Assembly (NCBI RefSeq): GCF_009870125.1
Contig: NC_046679.1
Coordinates: 7,254,001-7,318,000 of the forward strand
Direction: 5' to 3'
Origin: Drosophila pseudoobscura
Lineage: Eukaryota > Arthropoda > Insecta > Diptera > Drosophilidae
Length of the DNA: 64,000 bases
Shown here: one piece after another, positions 1 through 8,610 of the stretch
Numbering within the stretch: the first letter of the stretch is position 1
Layout of the letters: every line of letters begins with the position of its first letter
Notes under the pieces: model-generated
The model's database searches: none
What the model saw: only the letters and a program-made list of their open reading frames with translations
What the model was told of the DNA's origin: nothing
Translations under genes and position numbers: made by a program

Positions 1-386
1 AGATTGATTGGGCCTACTACAAGAAGCTGGTGCCTGTGGCCGGCCTGGTCGATGGCTTCCAGAAGCAGTACGATGCTCTGACCGTGCCCTATCCCAAGGA
101 CACTGTTTCCCCCCAGGTGGACGCCCAGATCAAGGAGTCGCAGTCGGAGATTGCTTCTTACAAGAAGGTCTCGGAGCAGCGCATCCAGAACTACCAGAAG
201 GAGATCGCCCATCTGAAGTCGCTGCTGCCATACGACCAGATGACCATGGAGGACTACCGTGATGCATTCCCCGACAGCGCCCTGGACCCCATCAACAGAC
301 CAACCTTCTGGCCCCACACCCCCGAGGAGCAGGTCGGCTACAAGTCCAAGGAGCAGATCGAGGCCGAGAAACAGGGACACCATTAA
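1..386 (+). CDS. ATPsynD: ATP synthase subunit d, mitochondrial (3' part)
   Basis: This is the last coding part of the peripheral-stalk subunit d of the mitochondrial F1Fo ATP synthase; the gene starts outside the window. The frame is open from base 3 and ends at TAA 384-386, giving about 127 residues. It begins IDWAYYKKLVPVAGLVD, the typical core of insect subunit d, continues through a charged helical stretch (residues rich in K, E and Q, as expected for the coiled peripheral stalk), and ends in a segment rich in P, W and E (FWPHTPEEQVGYKSKEQIEAE). No intron is seen in the visible part. An AATAAA at 455-460 is a likely poly(A) signal, so the 3' UTR is short. Identity rests on recalled family sequence and is strong; only the 5' part is missing. 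Confidence 0.93.
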   Translation, partial: IDWAYYKKLVPVAGLVDGFQKQYDALTVPYPKDTVSPQVDAQIKESQSEIASYKKVSEQRIQNYQKEIAHLKSLLPYDQMTMEDYRDAFPDSALDPINRPTFWPHTPEEQVGYKSKEQIEAEKQGHH

Positions 387-768
387 GTGTCACTCCCTCA
401 AGCGAGAAAGCGCCTATTCGAAATGTAAATGAACATGCTAAAGCAAATTACACAAATAAAAGTCATTTCAAATGGAATTGAACTTGTTTTGCGGCCTGTT
501 ATATGCCCGTGTGACTGTACAGAAAGCAATTATAACATTTTCTTAAGATTTAAAAAAGACTTCAGGAGACAAGGAAGCATATTCACGTATAAGATTGTTG
601 CTCCCGTACTCCACGATTGTAGCTTGTTTTCCGCATACTTATTTTAGATTTTTGGTTCAACAGCTGGTTGGGAGCTGCATTTGAAGTTATATTCTCGATT
701 GTCTCGATTCCTTTATATTTGGTGAAGGCCTCGGCTGGCTTAAACATTTAATAACAAGCTCTGAGATT
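387..768. other. ATPsynD 3' UTR and intergenic DNA
   Basis: No gene is seen. It holds the subunit d 3' UTR with a poly(A) signal at 455-460. Bases about 460-530 have a diverged second copy at about 1586-1660 (both contain AAGTCATTTCAAAT and CAGAAAGCA in the same order), so part of this 3' flank was duplicated. Confidence 0.6.
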
Positions 769-1315
769 ATGAACATCATATTCGGAATATTGAGCTGCTT
801 GATGCTCCCCATCCTGATGGCCAGTGGTAAAAGGAGCTGTGACGTGGAAGCGGAGGTTGAGGTTGGAAGAGGGTTCGCTTTCGAGTCCCTCAGGTTTCCC
901 AAAAAATATCCGCCCGGCACCAGCTGCACATTGCGAGCTGTAACCAAATTGACTAATGACACGTTGAGAATAAGATGTATAATTGATATCCCCGGAGATG
1001 TAAGTGTGCCTAGCATCCACTATTTAATAATAATTTCCAAAAATTACTTAACAGCCAGGATGCCGCAAAAATAGATTCGTAGTCGAGAGAGACTACGGTG
1101 ACGCGGCGCTGCTGGTTACGGCAGCTTACTGTGGCAAGGAGGAATTCACGGATACTAGTTTCTGGCCAAACCACAAAGCACATATACGTGCCAAACTTAC
1201 TACTTCCGGGAATAAAACGGGCAGATTCTTTTGCTTAATCACAGCCGAAAGTTTCCCAGAGGCAGACATTGATAACAATCCAAAAATATTGGAAAATAAT
1301 ATTTTAATGAAATAA
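769..1315 (+). CDS. Small secreted CUB-like protein, two exons
   Basis: The coding sequence is 769-999 plus 1055-1315. The 55 bp intron has GTAAGT at 1000 and ACAG ending at 1054, and the two exons join in phase to give 163 residues ending at TAA 1313-1315. Residues 1-20 form a hydrophobic signal peptide. The mature part has cysteines at about 24, 53, 70, 80, 103 and 137; the spacing of 24-53 and 80-103, the FPKKYPPGTSC segment and the AYCG segment resemble a CUB domain (extracellular, two disulfides). Two N-glycosylation sequons (NDT, NKT) are present. Without the intron the frame stops early, which supports the splice. It has the size of a single-domain secreted CUB protein. I cannot name an orthologue; the CUB assignment is inferred from cysteine pattern only. 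Confidence 0.7.
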
Positions 1316-2171
1316 ATCCGTCCTTCCGTCTCGATGAGCGTACATATCTCGGAGATTCAGTGTGGAGGCTACAGAAATATTACACGGTGGAAAGTAACGA
1401 AATTCTCTCGAATTCCCCCGCTCGATCGCAAATAGCAAATAGACCGCAAAAGCGAATATCCGAATGTAGCCGTTAAATCGTCCACCTTGGAACTGCCTGG
1501 CCAGGCGGCAATCTTTTTCTCTGAGGATTGTCGGCTGACAACAGCCTAGAGCAGGATTTTTAAAACTCTTTAAAATCGAATTAAAGTCATTTCAAATCAA
1601 ATTTTTGTTTTCCGCCGGTTACATGTTCTTTGGCCTGCACAGAAAGCAGACAGAAAGGCTATATCGACTCGCCTATTGATGCTGATCAAGAATATATGTA
1701 TGTCCATCAATACGAATCTGAGATACCTCTATACTCTTTGAGTACCGAATATCGAAATATATATTTTGCTGCATGAATGAGTCAATAAATACTGATAATT
1801 ATCCAAATTATTATGAAGTTTGTTTAAATTACTTCCGGAGAATATTTCAATATAATAGCTATACAATAATTTTGACTAATAATGAAAGACTTGTTTGCGT
1901 TTGGATTTAAGTTTGATGCCAGATGTTCAGCGTGGAGTGTAATCCCAATGGTTCTTGGCTAAACAGATTTTATTTTACCGAAACTAGACCCCAATTTCCG
2001 TTGCTATTTCCCTTTCGTTAAACATTTGGTAACATTTCGTGTCATACAAAGATCAGTCGAAAAACACGGATTAGCCCATACATATATTTGATTAATCGGT
2101 ACAATACATTTTCTACTGTTGTTTTCAGGGATCTTCAGGAATCCACTGAATCTATATTCAGGTGATTCCCA
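1316..2171. other. Intergenic DNA with relics
   Basis: No intact gene. It contains a decayed copy of the ATPsynD 3' flank (about 1586-1660), a minus-strand DINE-1 core scrap (about 1643-1700) and a damaged copy of the DUF1091-type signal-peptide exon (about 1882-1945, start codon lost, internal deletion). The rest is AT-rich and featureless. Confidence 0.5.
1643..1700 (-). mobile_element. DINE-1/INE-1 fragment (core)
   Basis: Read on the minus strand this contains TCTTGATCAGCATCAATAG, then GAGTCGATATA and TCTGTCTG. That is the same order as the core and GTCY microsatellite of the full DINE-1 copy at 51607-52737. It is a short scrap without ends. Confidence 0.7.
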
Positions 2172-2827
2172 CTAATTTCTCTTCATTAGATCCTCCACGA
2201 ATGTAAAACTAACATTCGTATCAAACTGGTGCTTCTTATCGAAGTACCACTGAATCGCCAATAAATAATCCCCTGTTGGCAGGGGAATACCCAGTAGCTC
2301 ATGTCTTAGATAAAGGTCCTTGACAAACTGTGGACCCTGCAATATAAATTTCAGATGTACAAGTGGTTAGACATACCCGTATAACCTTACCACGTAGGGA
2401 CAAGAGTGGTTCAGGCTAGTGAACTCTTTGAAGAGCCTATAAACTATATTAACAACAGGTTGATTCCGCTTTAGAAAATACTGACAGGCATCAAAGTAAA
2501 TATCGAAGAGCCAAGGCTTATAGCCGTTTGCCTTTTTAAAAATTCTGCCACGAATTGATGCATTTTTGACCGGATGTAGTATCGTCCCATTAACATTGAG
2601 GAGCACTTTGTTTCGACTGACGGCCTTCAGACGATAGTTGTGGAACACGAACCAGGATTGGTTGTAACTCTCGCAGACGAAGTTTGTAAACTTGAAGACG
2701 ACGGCATCCTGAAAACTTGGTTCACTATTGTCCACTTTACTAGTATTATCCATATATTTACGTTTATATTAATGTGGAATGATAGGAATAATCCGAGAAG
2801 CGCACAGATAGTCAGCTGGCAACGCAT
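2172..2827 (-). CDS. DUF1091 family secreted protein, copy A
   Basis: Three exons: 2827-2762, 2708-2391 and 2336-2172, giving 182 residues. Exon 1 encodes MRCQLTICALLGLFLSF, a signal peptide. The 53 bp intron (GTAAAT...TTTTCAG) removes the stretch that would otherwise supply a false ATG frame at 2753. The mature chain has the DUF1091 layout: a KFTNFVC start, an NYRLKAVSRNK segment, a GRIFKKANGYKPWLFDIYFDACQY centre, NHSCPY before the second intron (54 bp), then LPTGDYLLAIQWYFD and FTFVEDLM at the end. DUF1091 (DM8) is a large Drosophila family of small secreted proteins, some discussed as related to lipid-binding ML proteins and pheromone-response CheA/CheB proteins; the function of this one is unknown. 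All three exons keep frame and the stop is TAG 2174-2172. Confidence 0.85.
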
Positions 2828-2924
2828 TGTTCCTGCTCTTGAGGGCACAATAACATTTGAATGACACGAACGTGTTGTTTTATGCTTCGTCCATTTACGC
2901 ATGATAGAGTTTAATTACTCTAAA

Positions 2925-2958
2925 CGCTGATTGAACACTAATAAACTGTAGTTATAAA
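2925..2958 (-). promoter_or_regulatory. TATA + initiator promoter of DUF1091 copy A
   Basis: On the minus strand TATAA starts at 2956 and an initiator-like TCAGC has its A at 2928, 28 bp downstream. This fits a TATA promoter about 100 bp upstream of the chosen ATG at 2827. The same arrangement is present in copy B. Confidence 0.5.
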
Positions 2959-2991
2959 GATATCCGATCTCCTGCACAGTTGTGGCTTGCT

Positions 2992-3225
2992 TTAATTTCG
3001 CTTTTGTGGCTTTTTATCGAGCCACCACTGAATCTTCAATAGATAATCGCCAGTTGGAAAGGGCTCAGCTAGAAATTCTTACAAAAGTGAACTGAAATGG
3101 AAAGTACTCGGCTATCTTACCAGATACGAACACGAAAGGTTAAAGTTTCTAAATTCTTTAAATAACCCATAGGCTAAATAAACAAAGGGTCGATTTGGCT
3201 TTCCAAAATACTCATTCATCCAAGG
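2992..3225 (-). pseudogene. DUF1091 pseudogene fragment
   Basis: The minus strand from 3222 reads WMNEYFGKPNRPF and YGLFKEFRNFN, then SCSYL and a GTAAG donor at 3120. After a short gap comes EPFPTGDYLLKIQWW up to a stop at 2992-2994. This aligns with the end of exon 2 and the start of exon 3 of the intact copies. The signal peptide, the first half of exon 2 and the C-terminal motif are absent, so it is a decayed paralogue standing just upstream of copy A. Confidence 0.75.
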
Positions 3226-3345
3226 CTTACATAAGTATATCCATTTTTTCTTCTGAAGATCTGGCTATATATTGTAGGCCGGATGGCGACAGTTGTGGTG
3301 GAAAGGAAAAGTGGAAAGTTTTCGATGCTCGTTCCCTTATCTGAA

Positions 3346-3660
3346 TTTCAGGAAACCCTGAAGATCTTGGCGACTTTACTCCAGGAAATTTTGTAATTGG
3401 TCGTCCGCTGATGGAGTTTCCTGAGTCTGACGTTACGGGTCTTAACTCCAATTGACTTGATCGTTGGCAACGAGTCACCTGTGCCCAGCAGATCTCTTGG
3501 AAGCGTTGGAGTGAAGAGTATTGACTCTGCTCCAACAACGGTACATCAAGACCCTCTATCCAGGTCAATGCCGTCGTCAGTATCAAGGACGAAAATTGGC
3601 TGAAGTAGCCCTCGCTGGAGATGGTGGGGCTGTGCGAGTTGTCATTCTGTGGATACCGTC
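3346..3660 (+). pseudogene. BEL/Pao-type retrotransposon integrase C-terminal relic
   Basis: The plus strand shows, in order, GDFTPGNFVIGRPLMEFPE, a stop, DRWQRVT, ISWKRWSEEY, a stop, and then in shifted frames VSIKDEN and GGAVRVVI. This order (PGHFLIGRPL, LDRWQ, FWKRWSxEYL, KDDN, GxVRVV) is the end of the integrase region of BEL/Pao LTR retrotransposons. The frame is broken by at least two stops and frameshifts. No LTR was recognised around it. It is a dead fragment lodged within the DUF1091 cluster. Confidence 0.72.
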
Positions 3661-3939
3661 AATAGCTCTTAAGACATTTCAATCCTTTTATCTGATATCT
3701 CTCATCCAAATGGTCTTAAATTATCTATTGTCTAGCTCATGTATGCATAGGAGCATATTGCCTTTCTGGGTTCAAATGGTTGAGAGACAAAGAAGAGGGA
3801 GGTCTACTTGCATATCTGGAGGTGGACTGAATCTACCGCCCTGAACATTCCATTCGCGTAGGGACATTTTCGATGGCTACTAAAGCAGAAATCCCCGTGT
3901 GTCGGCTATGGTTCACGCTTCCGCTTTGCGTCTTAGAAG

Positions 3940-4085
3940 ATTGACAGACAGAAAGGTATATCGACTCACCTCTTGATGCTGATCAAGAAGGTCAGGGTTG
4001 CCATCCTTCCCCTTTTACACACTTGACATACTCGGCCGAGAGCATTCTCTTCGCTCTCACAGCACGCTCTCTGTAGGAGCTCAAT
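3940..4085 (-). mobile_element. DINE-1 relic
   Basis: Bases about 3945-3990 are the reverse complement of the DINE-1 core (TTCTTGATCAGCATCAAGAG, then GAGTCGATATA and TCTGTCTGTC). The following 3990-4085 (CTTCCCCTTTTACACACTTG, and CGCTCTCACAGCACGCTCTC) recurs at 5295-5365 as part of the duplicated DUF1091 unit. Confidence 0.65.
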
Positions 4086-4206
4086 AACAAATTATATATT
4101 TTGCCGCATGAATGAAAGCAATAAATGTTAAAAATTATTCAAAACTCAGTTTGCTCAAATTACTTCCGGAGAGAATACTTTTTATCGCGCCGTAATAGTT
4201 CCAATC

Positions 4207-4284
4207 TCAAATATAGAGGTTGTAACTGAAGATTGATGCTAGGAACAATCCGAAAAGAACACAGACGATCAGCGTGGACCGCAT
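4207..4284 (-). pseudogene. Orphan signal-peptide exon (DUF1091-type exon 1 relic)
   Basis: On the minus strand this reads MRSTLIVCVLFGLFLAS and stops after 25 residues. It parallels the MRCQLMICAVLGLFLTF exon 1 of the intact DUF1091 genes but has no exon 2 or 3 after it. A near-identical copy is at 5495-5572 and a damaged one at about 1882-1945. It is best read as the surviving first exon of a lost paralogue, copied along with the unit. Expression is not excluded. Confidence 0.55.
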
Positions 4285-4406
4285 CCCAAAGGTTTCCGTT
4301 GCATCCTAACATTAGACCACACATATATTTAATTAATCGGTACAACACATTTTCTACTGTTCTATGTATCTGTTGATTTTCAGGGAACGTCTAACAGTGA
4401 TTCCCA

Positions 4407-5062
4407 CTATTTGCTCTTCATTAGATCCTCCACGAATGTAAAACTAACATTCGTGTCAAACTGTAGCTTCTTATCGAAGTACCACTGAAGCGCCAATAAA
4501 TAATCCCCTGTTGGCATGGGAATACGCAGTAGCTCAGGTCTTAGATAAAAGTCCTTGATAATCTGTGGACCCTGCAATATAAATTTCAGATGTACAAGTG
4601 GTTAGACATACCCGTATAATCTTACCACGTAGGGGCATGAGTGGTTTATGTTACTAAACTGTTTGAAGAGCCCATAGACTATATTAGCAACAGGTTGATT
4701 CCGTTTTCTCAAGTACTGACAGGCATCAATGTAAATATCGAAGAGCCAAGGCTTATAGCCGTTTGCCTTTTTGAAAATTCTGCCATGAATTGATGCATCG
4801 TTGACCGGATGTAGTATCGTCCCATTAATATTGAGGAGCACTTTGTTTCGACTGACGGCCTTCAGACGATAGTTGTGGTACACGAACCAGGATTGGTTGT
4901 AACTCTCGCCGACGATGTTTGTAAATTTAAAGACGACGGCATCCTGAAAACTTGGTTCACTATTGTCCACTTGACTAGTATTATCCATATATTTACGTTA
5001 ATTTTGATGGGGAATGTTAGGAATAATCCGAGAACCGCACAGATCATCAGCTGGCAACGCAT
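4407..5062 (-). CDS. DUF1091 family secreted protein, copy B
   Basis: The exon structure is identical to copy A: 5062-4997, 4943-4626 and 4571-4407, 182 residues, stop TAG. The signal peptide is MRCQLMICAVLGLFLTF. The body keeps KFTNIVGESYNQSW, where the cysteine present in copies A and C (FVCES) is replaced by glycine, so one disulfide may be missing. The GRIFKKANGYKPWLFDIY centre, HSCPYV, PTGDYLLALQWYFD and FTFVEDLM are present. It is a recent tandem duplicate of A and C. Function unknown beyond a likely secreted DUF1091 protein. Confidence 0.84.
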
Positions 5063-5168
5063 TGTTCCTGCTCTTGAGGGCACAATAACATTTGAATGAC
5101 ACGAACGTGTTATTTTATGGTGTGTTTATTTATGCATGGTAGAGTTAAATTGCTTAAATTACTCTAAA

Positions 5169-5202
5169 CGCTGATTGAACACTAATAACCTATAGTTATA
5201 AA
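5169..5202 (-). promoter_or_regulatory. TATA + initiator promoter of DUF1091 copy B
   Basis: TATAA on the minus strand starts at 5200 and the TCAGC initiator A is at 5172, again 28 bp apart, matching copy A base for base in this block. In copy C the equivalent initiator is lost (near 6520-6530). Confidence 0.5.
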
Positions 5203-5267
5203 GATATCCGATCTTCTGCACATCTTCTTCTTCTAAATCACATGTGTGTCGTTCTTCTCTTCAATTC

Positions 5268-5370
5268 AGACTAGCTGTCAGAATGACCAGGGTTGTCATC
5301 CTTCCCCTTTCACACACTTGATATACTGGGCTCTTCGCTCTCACAGCACGCTCTCTGTAGGAGCTCAATA
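5268..5370. repeat. Duplicate of the 3990-4085 DINE-flank block
   Basis: The block reading TGTCATCCTTCCCCTTTCAC and CGCTCTCACAGCACGCTCTC is shared with 3995-4085. The following AT-rich sequence to about 5490 also matches 4085-4200. It marks the duplication unit of the DUF1091 cluster. Confidence 0.6.
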
Positions 5371-5494
5371 ACAAAATATATATTTTGCCGCATGAATGAA
5401 AGCAATAAATGTTGAAAATTATTCAAAACTCAGTTTGCTCAAATTACTTCCGGAGAAAATTGTATGTATTATAGAGAATACTTTTTATACAATC

Positions 5495-5572
5495 TCAAAT
5501 ATAGAGGTTGTAGCTGAAGTTTGATGCTAGGAACAATCCGAAAAGAACACAGACGATCAGCGTGGACCACAT
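5495..5572 (-). pseudogene. Orphan signal-peptide exon, second copy
   Basis: The minus strand reads MWSTLIVCVLFGLFLAS and then a stop, 25 residues long. It is nearly identical to the relic at 4207-4284 (R to W at residue 2 and one change near the end). It has no downstream exons. Confidence 0.55.
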
Positions 5573-5759
5573 CCCAATGGTTTACGCTGCATCCTAACCG
5601 TTTCCCCTTTTCCATTTCCGTTGCTATTTCCCTTTCGTTTCATACAACGATCAGTCAAATATCACGGATTAGCCCATACATATATTTGATTGATCGGTAC
5701 AATACATTTGCTACTGTTGTTTTCAGGAATCCACTGAATCTATATTCAGGTCATTCCCA

Positions 5760-6415
5760 CTAATTACTATTCATTAAATCCTCCACGAATGTAAAACTAA
5801 CGTTCGTATCAGCCAGTGGTTTCTTATCGAAGTACCACTGAATCGCCACTAAATAATCCCCTGTTGGAAAGGGAAGACGCAGTAGCTCAGGTCTTAGATA
5901 AAAGTCCTTGATAATCTGTGGACCCTGAAATATAAATTTCAGATGTACAAGTGGTTCGACATAGACGTATAATCTTACCACGTAGGGGCATGAGTGGTTT
6001 AAGTTACTAAAATCTTTGAAGAGCCCATACACTATATTAATAAAAGGTTGATTCCGTTTTCTCAAGTACTGACAGACATCAAAGTAAATATCGAAAAGCC
6101 AGGGCTTGTAGCCGTTTGCCTTTTTGAAAATTCTGCCATGAACTGAAATATTGTTGGCCGGATGTAGTATCGTAGCATTCATATTGAGGAGCACTTTGTT
6201 TCGACTGACGGCCTTCAGACGATAGTTGTGGAACACGAACCAGGATTGGTTGTAACTCTCGCAGACGAAGTTTGTAAACTTGAAGACGACGGCATCCTGA
6301 AAACTTGGTTCACTATTGTCCACTTGACTAGTATTATCCATATATTTACGTTAATTTTAATGGGGAATGTTAGGAATAATCCGAGAAGCGCACAGATCAT
6401 CAGCTGGCAACGCAT
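5760..6415 (-). CDS. DUF1091 family secreted protein, copy C
   Basis: Exons 6415-6350, 6296-5979 and 5924-5760, 182 residues, stop TAG. The signal peptide is MRCQLMICALLGLFLTF. The body has FVCESYNQSW, GRIFKKANGYKPWLFDIYF, NHSCPYV, PTGDYLVAIQWYFD and FTFVEDLM. The second intron is 54 bp with good GTAAG and TTTCAG ends. Unlike in A and B it contains no in-frame stop, so failure to splice would simply insert 18 residues. The upstream initiator seen in A and B is degraded here, so expression may differ. Function unknown. Confidence 0.84.
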
Positions 6416-6589
6416 TGTTCCTGCTCTTGAGGGCACAATAACATTTGAATGGCACGAACGTGTTATTTTATGCTGTGTTCATTTATGCATGGTAGAGTTA
6501 AATTGCTTTAATTACTTTAAACACTTATTAAACTCTAATGAACTATAATTATAGAGATATCCTATCTTCGGCACAATCCAGTCTTGGTA

Positions 6590-6760
6590 CGTTGACACTT
6601 CATGAGATCATCTACGAGTGTGAAACAAACGTTCGTATCAAATTGTCGAGGTACCACTGAATATTTAATAGATAATCCCCAGTTGGAAAGGTAAATTCTA
6701 AATTCTTTAAATATCCTTTTATCATCTGGCAATATTTTGTAGGCCGTGATTGTAGCTTCC
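6590..6760 (-). pseudogene. DUF1091 pseudogene fragment (3' end)
   Basis: On the minus strand fragments read IFKEF in one frame, FPTGDYLLNIQWYLD in another, and FDTNVCFTLVDDLM in a third. These match the end of exon 2 and exon 3 of copies A-C, out of frame with one another. It is a decayed paralogue at the upstream edge of the cluster. Confidence 0.7.
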
Positions 6761-7499
6761 GCTCGACGCAACTGTAAACTTGGAATGGGGTGCAGGTGCT
6801 GCGGGCCAAGGACTGCCGGTGGGCGCTCAGAAGAAGGCTTCATAAGGTTATCGGAGCAGAAGCATCGGAAGAAGTTCGAAACTTCCTATAAATAAATTTA
6901 AACTGTTTACAAATGCACAATTTAAATTCATTCACATATTTAAATGTGGCGCCCTGAAAGCGGCTTAGAGCAATATTTTGGTATTTTTTTGAATGCGATA
7001 TATTTGAGAAATACCGATGAAAAATTGAATGAAAATGAAGGTGTACCTTTTTGGCCCAACATACCCTGTCGTACAGTTTGAAGGAGACTGTGAATGGATC
7101 AGCAACATGCAGCCAGAATTGGGCAACATTTTTAATACTCTTGAAAATTGAGATACTAAAGAATTTATGAGAAGTTTATTCTCTCAGCCAGTAGGTGAGA
7201 CAATCATGTATCAGATGAACAAATGCGGGAATATGGTATACAAGTTTTGAATCTCAAAGAACTATGTATTTCATATTATAGATGAAATTAATATGTGAAA
7301 GACAGAGAGTATGCCTTGGGATTCGTTATGGTATAAATACAGAAAAATATTAGATAAAAAAGGGTATTGCAAAGTGCATACCCAAGAATAGCTAGCACTG
7401 AAACCGGTTTGTTGGCAACATGAGTATAGCAACATGCGAGTTGAGTTGGGCAACATGGCGTAGCCGTCGGGTGGTACAGTGGGAATTTTTGCTGTGTAC
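6761..7499. other. Intergenic DNA, nothing recognised
   Basis: AT-rich sequence without a supportable gene. The word CAACATG recurs several times (near 7102, 7418, 7430, 7450), which I cannot interpret. Confidence 0.4.
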
Positions 7500-8164
7500 T
7501 GTGGAATTTTCTGCATCGTGCCATGCCCGATCGTGTCTTGACATATCCGATCTCGTTCACAATCGCAAGCGAAACGAGTTGGAGTGCAAACGTGCCAAGC
7601 GGAAGATCAAGTTGTATTAGAGCGCCCGGAGTGGGAGATCCGAACCACAATACACAGATATACATAGTGTAGAGTGTCTCCAGCAACAACGCCAGATTAC
7701 AAAGTTGAATTAAGTTGAAATTTGCAGTAATAAATCGAATCAAGTAAATTATGCCCGTGACCAATAATTTGCATAGACGCGCGCCCTGTTCGTGTTAACC
7801 CACTTTCTAAACGACCCCGAAAGAAAAGAAAGATATATCTTTCGACCGAATATCGAAAATTTAGTAACAACGAAACCAATTAACAAGCAAATAATGTTGA
7901 GTAAATAACAGAAGAAGCAAGTGATATTGTTTACTTCTGAGCTCTAGTTTTTTTAGTGCCTAACAAAATCGAAATCATCGCAAAAAAAAAAAAAAAAAAA
8001 CCAGAGACGAGACTGGAAAACGCACGGGATACGACACTGATACCGGAACGCAACGCGTCTATTCCTGTCCCGCATCCGCACACCGCACCCCCGTCGCCTG
8101 TCAGTCAATTGAAACCGCAGCAACAGCAGGGCGGAGAAGCAGCAGCAACAATCTGCAGCACTGT
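7500..8164 (+). other. Probable 5' UTR exon of the pseudokinase gene (5' end approximate)
   Basis: Sequence with the look of a long fly 5' UTR (CAA- and GAA-rich, with an A run at 7981-8000) ends in a strong donor, GTAAGT at 8165. The next strong acceptor with a downstream start codon on this strand is at 34454, just before the pseudokinase ATG. The frame open at the donor would meet a stop soon after such a splice, which fits UTR rather than coding. The start coordinate is a guess; the link to the gene 26 kb downstream is inference. Confidence 0.35.
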
Positions 8165-8573
8165 GTAAGTTACACCAACAAGAAAGAGCAGAAGAGCCTT
8201 TGGCATTCTGGCTTTTTCGTTGTGGCTCCTAACAAACGAGTTAACCAGCCAGAGCTAAAACCTCAACGCGTTCAATAGGATAGGCCAAGCCAATCCCGAT
8301 CCAGGTCGAAAGAATGCTGAGAGCCAAGCCTCGACTAGGGGATACCCTAAAGGCTCCCATCCGATGGCAGTCCACTGGCACTCGGTGCCAGGGGGGTATA
8401 GGCCACAATGAAATATCTTAAACGGATCGGGAGTCGAAGTCGGAGGCGACGAGGCCCTCCTGGCGCTGGTATATTTCATAATCTGCTGCTGCTGCTTCTG
8501 CTGGCTGGCAGCATAACTTTTAGCACCTTAAAACTTGCTCTCTGCCGCGTCGCTTCTCAGTCTCGCATTTCAC

Positions 8574-8576
<3 letters not shown>

Positions 8577-8607
<31 letters not shown>
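8577..8607. repeat. (CA)n microsatellite
   Basis: About 15 uninterrupted CA dinucleotides. Confidence 0.95.

Positions 8608-8610
<3 letters not shown>

Noticed and set aside
7956-8168. Open frame running into the donor at 8165
   Set aside because: No ATG start, and splicing to the 34455 acceptor would meet a stop within ten codons, so UTR is the simpler reading.
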